This document shows positions 57,534-64,000 of a stretch of 64,000 bases of DNA, one piece after another. Below the pieces are notes generated by a model that saw only the letters and a program-made list of their open reading frames with translations, made no database searches and was not told the origin of the DNA. Source of the stretch: Ectocarpus siliculosus (taxonomy: Eukaryota; Sar; Phaeophyceae; Ectocarpales; Ectocarpaceae); the NCBI GenBank assembly GCA_000310025.1, contig FN649733.1:2601549-2665548 (forward strand), written 5' to 3'. Position numbers and translations under genes: made by a program. Within the stretch, counting starts at the first letter, position 1. Every line of letters starts with the position of its first letter.

Positions 57534-60500
57534 ATGGTGGACAAGAAACCGGAGAAAAAGCAGGAATGCGTTCAAGTGGTTGTGCGATGTCGGCCCTTCA
57601 GCACGAAAGAGAAGAACGAGAACCGTGGCGGCATCATAGGAATGGAGACTGCGCTGTTCCAGGTGCGTGGCCTGCGCGAGGTTTACTTGGCCCTGAGAAG
57701 CTTGGTTTAAATAAGAGTTCCCGGCGTAGGGCGGAATGGCCATCAAAGCAGGCAACTGTAGGAGGTGAACGGCGGCATCAGCAGCGCACCTTTGGCATCC
57801 TACATTTTCGTAGAACACAGCAGAACAGCAGTACATTGATCGACGGGGAATGATCAGTATAGGGACGATGGTAAGACTCTACACTCGGCTTTCCGCTGGC
57901 GCAATGTCTTCCACCTGTTAGCGTCTGGCTCATGATGGTATTGGTATTGGAATAGACAGAACGTTTGTAGCCGTCCACCGTTTCAACTGCAATGCAGTTG
58001 GGAGAGCCACTACTGCGAAGTGTATTGTACTAACCGTTGGTGTTTTTTTTTGTTTCCCATCTGTTCTCGGGGCCGCTCTACAACATACAAGGTCACATCA
58101 AGGATTTATTCGCCTCTCTACATTTTCTCCTACGGTGCATTCAAATATACGCCAATTTGTCTGGCAACCACATGGTTACTGCACTATATTTACAATACGT
58201 ACATACCATGGAAGACTCTATAAAACAAAGAGCGATGCATTTCATTAAACGTAAATTGCAGATTTCCATCAGGAATCCCTCCAAGGCAGATCACCCGCCG
58301 AAAAACTTTACCTTCGACGCGGTGTATGACGAGACCACCCAGCAGAAGGCCTTTTACGAAGAGTCGTGTTACGATCTTGTGGAAGGAGTTATGGAGGGCT
58401 ATAATGGCACCATCTTTGCCTACGGCCAGGTGAAATATTTGTCGACCCGCAGGGACGGCGGTGGTCCTCACTGCTGTGTGTTGGGTGCGAGAAGGTACCA
58501 GTTGTACTGCAGTCTAGACATGACTCCTGTGAAACCTTCGCAGACGTTACTCGCACCAAGGTCTTCAGAGTACGCTACATGTTCGTGTTGACTTAGGTCC
58601 TACTACTGCATCCTTCACCTCCTATTGCTTGCTCTCGGCATTGTACAGCCTCCGCATGTACTGCTTTGACAGTCTACCGTGCCATGTACACAATCTGTGA
58701 TGGAGCTACCATAGGTTTCTGCGTCTGTATAGCTGTTTCAGCCGCCTACCTTGCCGTTGGATGCCGCCGTTCTTGGCACTCCTCTTCTGTCTCTCTCCTT
58801 CGACTCTATGGATTGTCCGGTGCCTTTTCTTGCCCTTGTTTGAATGCTCGCTTCTGTTGCTGTACATTCCCGAAGACTGGATGCGGAAAGACGCACACGA
58901 TGCAGGGCTACAATAATCCACCGGAGCTGCGAGGGGTCATTCCCCACTCTTTTGACCACATCTTCGAGAACATCAAGGGTAGCGTCAACACCGCCTTCCT
59001 TATCCGCTGCTGCTACTTAGAGGCAAGTACGCTGACGTAAGACACACAGTGAAGCCTGTTACACGCATTTTTACGGAGGGTGAAAACCGTGGAAACCCGT
59101 GCCCCTGTTGGTACCGTTGCTGATGTGACGTTTTGGAGCCATGCAGTTGCGGCGTACAGTAGACTAACCCAAGCATTCGTTGAGAATACCGCCAAACAGT
59201 TTGTTCAACAGGCCAAAGCAACACTGCACCGAATATATTTTCCCCGACCGAGCACCTTGACACGGGCTTAGAAAACCTCGTTCCGGTCGTCTCAACTTCA
59301 GGAAGGTGTGGCGCTTGCCTGGCGAATGATGCCGATCCAGCAGCGCTATACAGTTGAGAAAGTAGTTCAGTAAAAACACCACGCTCCGCGATACTGCATG
59401 ACCATACCACCAACCTTAAAGATCTACAACGAAGAGGTGCGGGATCTTCTCGCGGTAAGCGGCGCCGGAGAGAAAAGGGACAAGCTAGAGCTCAAGGAAG
59501 ATCCCAACAAGGGCGTCTACGTCAAGGTAGACCCCTTCGCACACTCGAGGTTAGCGCTCGAGAGTTGCTTATGTTGACTGCAAGAACGAGTGCGTAGCAG
59601 TAACTGTGGTTCAAGATGCTGCATACATGAAGTTGCGAAATAGAAGTAGGTGTAAAGAGGGCGTATTCACGAGACGGCCGGTATGTCACCATGATGGTCC
59701 CCAAGGCTGTGCTTGATGATGGTCGGCTCTGCATGATAGGAAGTTCAAATAAAAGTGTTTTTAGTTGGACGAAAGCCAAACCTCGTTCTCTCCTTACACC
59801 TTCCTTTTCCCACGAACTCCTCGTGAACGCCCGTGAAAGCACCTCGCAGCAGAGATAATTGTTACTTACCCCTCGGGTACTTTCAACCGACTAGGTAACC
59901 ATTGGTAAGGAGATCAATCGGTGTTTACTACACACATATCCGAAGCTTACGTTGGTTCTGTCTCCTTGTGCGTTGATCACCATCTTGCAGGGCCTAACTC
60001 AGGCAGTCGTGAGCAGCCAGGAGGGCATCAACTGCCTCATGGACCAGGGGCAGAAGATGCGCACGGTGGGCGCGACGGCGATGAACGAAACCTCTTCGCG
60101 GTCACACTCGATCTTTACCATCGTCGTGGAGATCAACGACGTAGACGAGGCTGGCAAGGACCACATCCGAGTGGGGAAGGCAAGCTCACAGATAGCACAC
60201 AAAAAAGTGAAACGGGCTAACTCCGCTTCCACAACCACAAAGTTCGCTAATGACTTGCAAGGCATCCAAGATAGTGAGCGAGTTATAATGTCTTGTAGAT
60301 GCACTCACTCTCCGGGCGTGCAAGTCATACGGCAGTGCCTCCCGAGAGGAACGAACCACCACTCATCAGTTAAACACAGTCCTTAAGGAACTCACGTGTC
60401 ATATTCTACGCCCTCGTAGCACCAAACTTTGCAACTCCCGTTCTTTTGCCCTTCCTGCATCCAAATCAGCTTAACCTGGTGGACCTTGCGGGGTCTGAGC

Positions 60501-63500
60501 GCGCGAGCAAGACCGGGGCCTCAGGGAACCGCTTGAAGGAAGGGTGCAAGATCAACCTCTCGCTTTCCGCCCTCGGGAACGTGATCTCGGCGCTGGTGGA
60601 CGGCAACGGGAAGCACATTCCGTACAGAGATTCGAAGCTCACGAGGCTGCTGCAGGACAGGTGAGCACATTCTTTATAAAACGATGTAGACAGTTTACTG
60701 GTGGAATACATCTGATTTTTGTTGCTAGAGGTCTGGGCATGCTGAAGGTTTGTAGAGAGACAAAAATTCCCGTCAAAATCCCATTTGAGGAATACTCATT
60801 TGTAGAAGTCAAGCAAAAATAGTTTAAGGCTGGTTTTTGCACAGCCGGAGGAGAGAGATTTGGGGTGGATACATATGATCGCGAGACTCGCTTGTTTATT
60901 CAACCTCGTATCGCATGGTTTTTGAGTCTCTGGTGGGTTCAAGCCGATCTTGATGCGTTCGCCCTGGTACAATAAAAAGCGACGAAGCGTCCTCGAAACT
61001 ACGCTTCTCTGGTCGGCTCGTGAAAAATGACCCACGACACGTAAGTCGGGACTAAGCACCTTGGCATGGCATATATTGTAGAAGGCAGAACGTTCTCTCC
61101 GCAAGATTGGTTTTCGCTGCGTCGCATACCTAAGTATACCTACGTCGCTTTGACTTCTCGCTGTTGCCGTCACATCTCAACCCGCCGCAGCCTGGGCGGC
61201 AACACCAAGACCCTCATGGTGGCCGCCATCTCTCCGGCTGACTACAACTACGAGGAAACGCTGTCCACCTTAAGGTAACCCTTCGCGGGTAGCACAAACG
61301 TGATACGCCGCAGTGTGGCGATGGCGCACAGGGTCTTGAGTCCTTCTTTCTTGTATCAACCAGAGATTCCGATCCTCTTAGTCGAAGATCGTCGAAAAGC
61401 TCGGGAAAAAAGAAGGAAGAAACCGCTCGGTGCTCTGCTTCTGACGGGGTCTTTGCCGCACGCACCTTTTGCCCTTCTCGCAACGAGTACCATCAGATAC
61501 GCCAACCGGGCAAAGAACATCAAGAACAAGCCCAAAATCAACGAAGATCCCAAGGATGCCATGCTGCGACAATACAAGGTACAGTATTGTTCGGGCCGAA
61601 ACGGCATGTCGTGCGCAGACCAGGCTTTTGACGTTCGTTCAACCAAACGGTTTCTGTGACTTCTCCGGGTAGACGGTCATGTTTCTGCAGACCCGCAGCA
61701 CTCCTTTTGGTGCTGCGTATCGTTTTGCGGGAGAGGCAGCAATAAGAACGCCACAAGATCCACCCCTAGCGTTGCTCTCCCGTTGTTTTTCGGCATTCTT
61801 TCGCCCCCGTGCATCAGGAGGAAATCGAGGCGTTAAAGCAGCAACTAGCGGCTTCCCTTGGAGCGGCAGATTCCTCGAGCAGCGGCGGCGGCGGCGACCA
61901 AAGAATGCCCCCCTCGCCCTCGTCAGGAGGGGCAACCGCAGAGGCAGCACCTTCTGCAGCGGACCCGCGCGCACCCTCACGCGAACCTCCACCGACGTCT
62001 TCATCTCCTTCTGCGGCTGCGGCAGAGGCAAGAATCGAGCACAACCCTCAACAGCACGATATCGAAGAAGAGGGTGGCAACGACGGCGACGGTACGGCGG
62101 AACCCGCCGCGATAGCCGCGACAACCGCGACAGCACCAACGGTGGCCGCGGGTCCGGAGCGAGAAGACCGCACTGCTACCGGAGGCGTCGCGAGCGAACT
62201 TTCGGTGGTGGCTGCGGCAGCGACCGGCGGCGGGGAAGGGGTAGAAAGGGGGCAAGCGGGCGGGGAAGAAGAAGCCCGCGATGAACTAGAGTCGGGAGAG
62301 ACCAAGGTGGCGAGTATCTCACAGGTCCCCCCTGATGTGGTCGTCCAAGAAAAGATCGTCGAGAGGGTGGTCGTCGAGGAAAAGGTGAGCGCGCGTTGTG
62401 GTGGCCAGCGTGGTTGGTAGGGGTAGTGCGAGAAGGTATTCTTGTGGATACGGACCCTCCCCGGCTCGTGTGGTTTCTTGTCGCGTTATGGCCCCATGCA
62501 CGGTCCGAGATGCCAACGAAGGACCCTCGCCCGACAACAATCCCGTTCGTCACTTCTCTCCTTCCTGCGAACAGGTGGTTGTGCAGGAGGTTGAGGTCGA
62601 GGTGGAATCGCAGAAGATGGCGGAACACAGGCAAGCTTTGGAGAACTACAGCAGAGCGGTGGAGGAGCAGCGCAATCGCCTAGGGCAGGTGACGAACCTT
62701 CGACATTCGAGTTGGAATCACGGTGCTTCGATTCGTCCTTCTTCCAGCCAGTACCAAACCGACAGGGGAGCACTCCGCACAAAATATGCTGGTGTATTCT
62801 TGTTGACCAATCTTGCCTCTGTTATCTAGGTAGCTAGGTAGGCCGTTGCCGACACAGCGACCCCAAAACAATAGCAGAGCCCGTGTCTCCCCGCTGGTCA
62901 ATCTCCCTTGCCCCTCCTATTCATACCAACACCTGGCATTCGACCACCGTTGATTTAGAATCCGATGCACATGTGAGAAACGAATTACATCGTTATCCAA
63001 ACCTGTCTCCCGGCTGGAAATGTTGCTTGGCAGGAGCTCGAGACATCTGTTATCCGGGCGGATGTGGAAAAGCAGGCCAGGGAGGAGATGGCACGGAAGC
63101 TCGATGCCCTGCAGACCAAGGTGACTGTATACGACGCTCTACTTTTGGTATTTCTGCGGGGTTCACGCATTGTTGTACGTAAGCAACTCATATTACCTTC
63201 TTCCCCGTGCTCGTCTGTTATTTCGGGCTCTGCTACATACGTGCATGCAAGATTGCATCGACATGCTGGCGACGCGAGCGCCACGTTGCCCCTTGTGTTG
63301 CGCTGTTCAGGCTGGTGTACATAGTTTTTAAGACGAACGCGGCCACTTCTGTATCCAATACCACGTGTTTCTATCTCCTCTGAGCACTTCACCGCTACTA
63401 CGTTCGCTTTCCCTCCACGTGGTTCCAGGTGATTGGCTTGTCCTCATCCTCCAGCCAGGATCGCCGCCGTGCCAGGAGAGCCTCGGTAGCGACGAGGACA

Positions 63501-63957
63501 ACAAGCAGCCGAGGCGGTGGCGATGAAAAGGGGGGCAGCGGCAACGGCGCAGATTCCTTCGGATCTCCGACGGAGGCGGAGACCGAAGACCCTGAAGTCA
63601 TCATCGCTCGCAGAAATGCGGAGCATCGACGAATGCAGGTAGAAACAACTCTTCAAGTGAACGATTCGAAGAACGGAGCTCAACCTGTCTTGGGCGACGG
63701 GTTCCCCTGTATGATGCACCTTTGACCACCGCTGTCGCTATTTCTGCCCCGCCCGCGCTACCGTAGTTCGTGGGGTAAGAACCCTTGCGAAGAGCGCCTA
63801 AGACCTTCTAGCGAGGTGTTCAGTGAGCTCCCCACACCCCCGCGCACCTTCTCTTGACTACCCCCCTTTATTTTATCAGGCCAAGCTCAGGCAAAAACGT
63901 AGGAAAGAAACTCGGCTGGAGCTGGAGCGGGTGCGAGCCCTGGAGGAGAAAGCGGAG
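57534..63957 (+). CDS. Kinesin-2 family motor (KIF3/FLA10-like), 3' end outside the window
   Basis: In flagellates this motor drives anterograde intraflagellar transport as a heterotrimer. Exons: 57534-57662 ([23 protein letters not shown]), 58262-58429, 58876-59022, 59422-59526, 59991-60179, 60470-60660, 61191-61274, 61497-61578, 61818-62384, 62575-62688, 63034-63120, 63429-63638, 63880-63957; all phases agree. Marks: P-loop [11 protein letters not shown] at about 98-108, [12 protein letters not shown], switch I NETSSRSH at about 214-221, switch [13 protein letters not shown], and [15 protein letters not shown]. The neck [17 protein letters not shown] at about 339-355 is diagnostic of kinesin-2. 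After it comes a ~170-residue Ala/Ser/Gly/Glu-rich insertion and then coiled coil ([20 protein letters not shown]). Two introns use GC donors (after YLE at 59022 and after RVGK at 60179). Compact motor with no N-terminal extension, unlike the neighbouring kinesin-8. Confidence 0.93.
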
Positions 63958-64000
63958 GTACAGTTGGTGTGTTCTGACTGGCAACTCGAGTCACACATGG

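Noticed and set aside
1-64000. tRNA, rRNA, CRISPR array, integrated virus or retroelement with polymerase
   Set aside because: I found no cloverleaf, rRNA-like block, spaced repeat array, reverse transcriptase or capsid-like frame.

Overview
The window looks like nuclear DNA of a multicellular stramenopile, most probably a brown alga of the Ectocarpus type. The evidence is indirect: intron-rich genes (about 15-20 short exons over 6-20 kb), GC-rich exons coding for Ala/Gly/Ser/Gln runs, a flagellar-type kinesin-2, many small tandem duplications inside introns, and an ACTGCTGT/ACAGCAGT motif scattered through the non-coding DNA. I ran no search, so the species is an inference. A 100-base run of N and two apparent single-base frame slips suggest a draft assembly.

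Layout. (1) 1.3-17.1 kb, minus strand: exons that connect in reading phase into one large gene, or possibly a cluster. It starts with a P-loop kinase-like exon, carries two tandem copies of a ~470-residue module that I do not recognise, and ends in an Ala-rich, poly-Gln, RGG-box exon. (2) 17.1-24.1 kb: no gene I can support. It holds a 1.6 kb DNA transposon with terminal inverted repeats, a 5-bp target duplication and CAGGCA arrays at both ends, plus a 26-bp tandem repeat. (3) 24.1-43.3 kb, plus strand: a C2-GRAM-myotubularin phosphoinositide phosphatase with an intact CSDGWDR active site. Two alternative C-termini are in the same phase: a short one with two membrane helices, and a long disordered Ser/Arg-rich tail interrupted by the assembly gap. 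(4) 45.4-56.1 kb, minus strand: a complete kinesin-8 (KIF18/KIF19-like) gene. (5) 57.5 kb to the window end, plus strand: a kinesin-2 (KIF3-like) gene that runs off the edge.

The myotubularin and kinesin-8 genes are convergent. The two kinesins are divergent, with 1.5 kb between start codons. In other organisms kinesin-2 drives anterograde transport into cilia, and the KIF19 branch of kinesin-8 limits ciliary length, so a shared control region between a builder and a length-limiter would be plausible. Exon limits were set from GT/GC-AG sites, conserved protein motifs and phase agreement between neighbouring exons. Terminal exons and 5' ends are the least certain.
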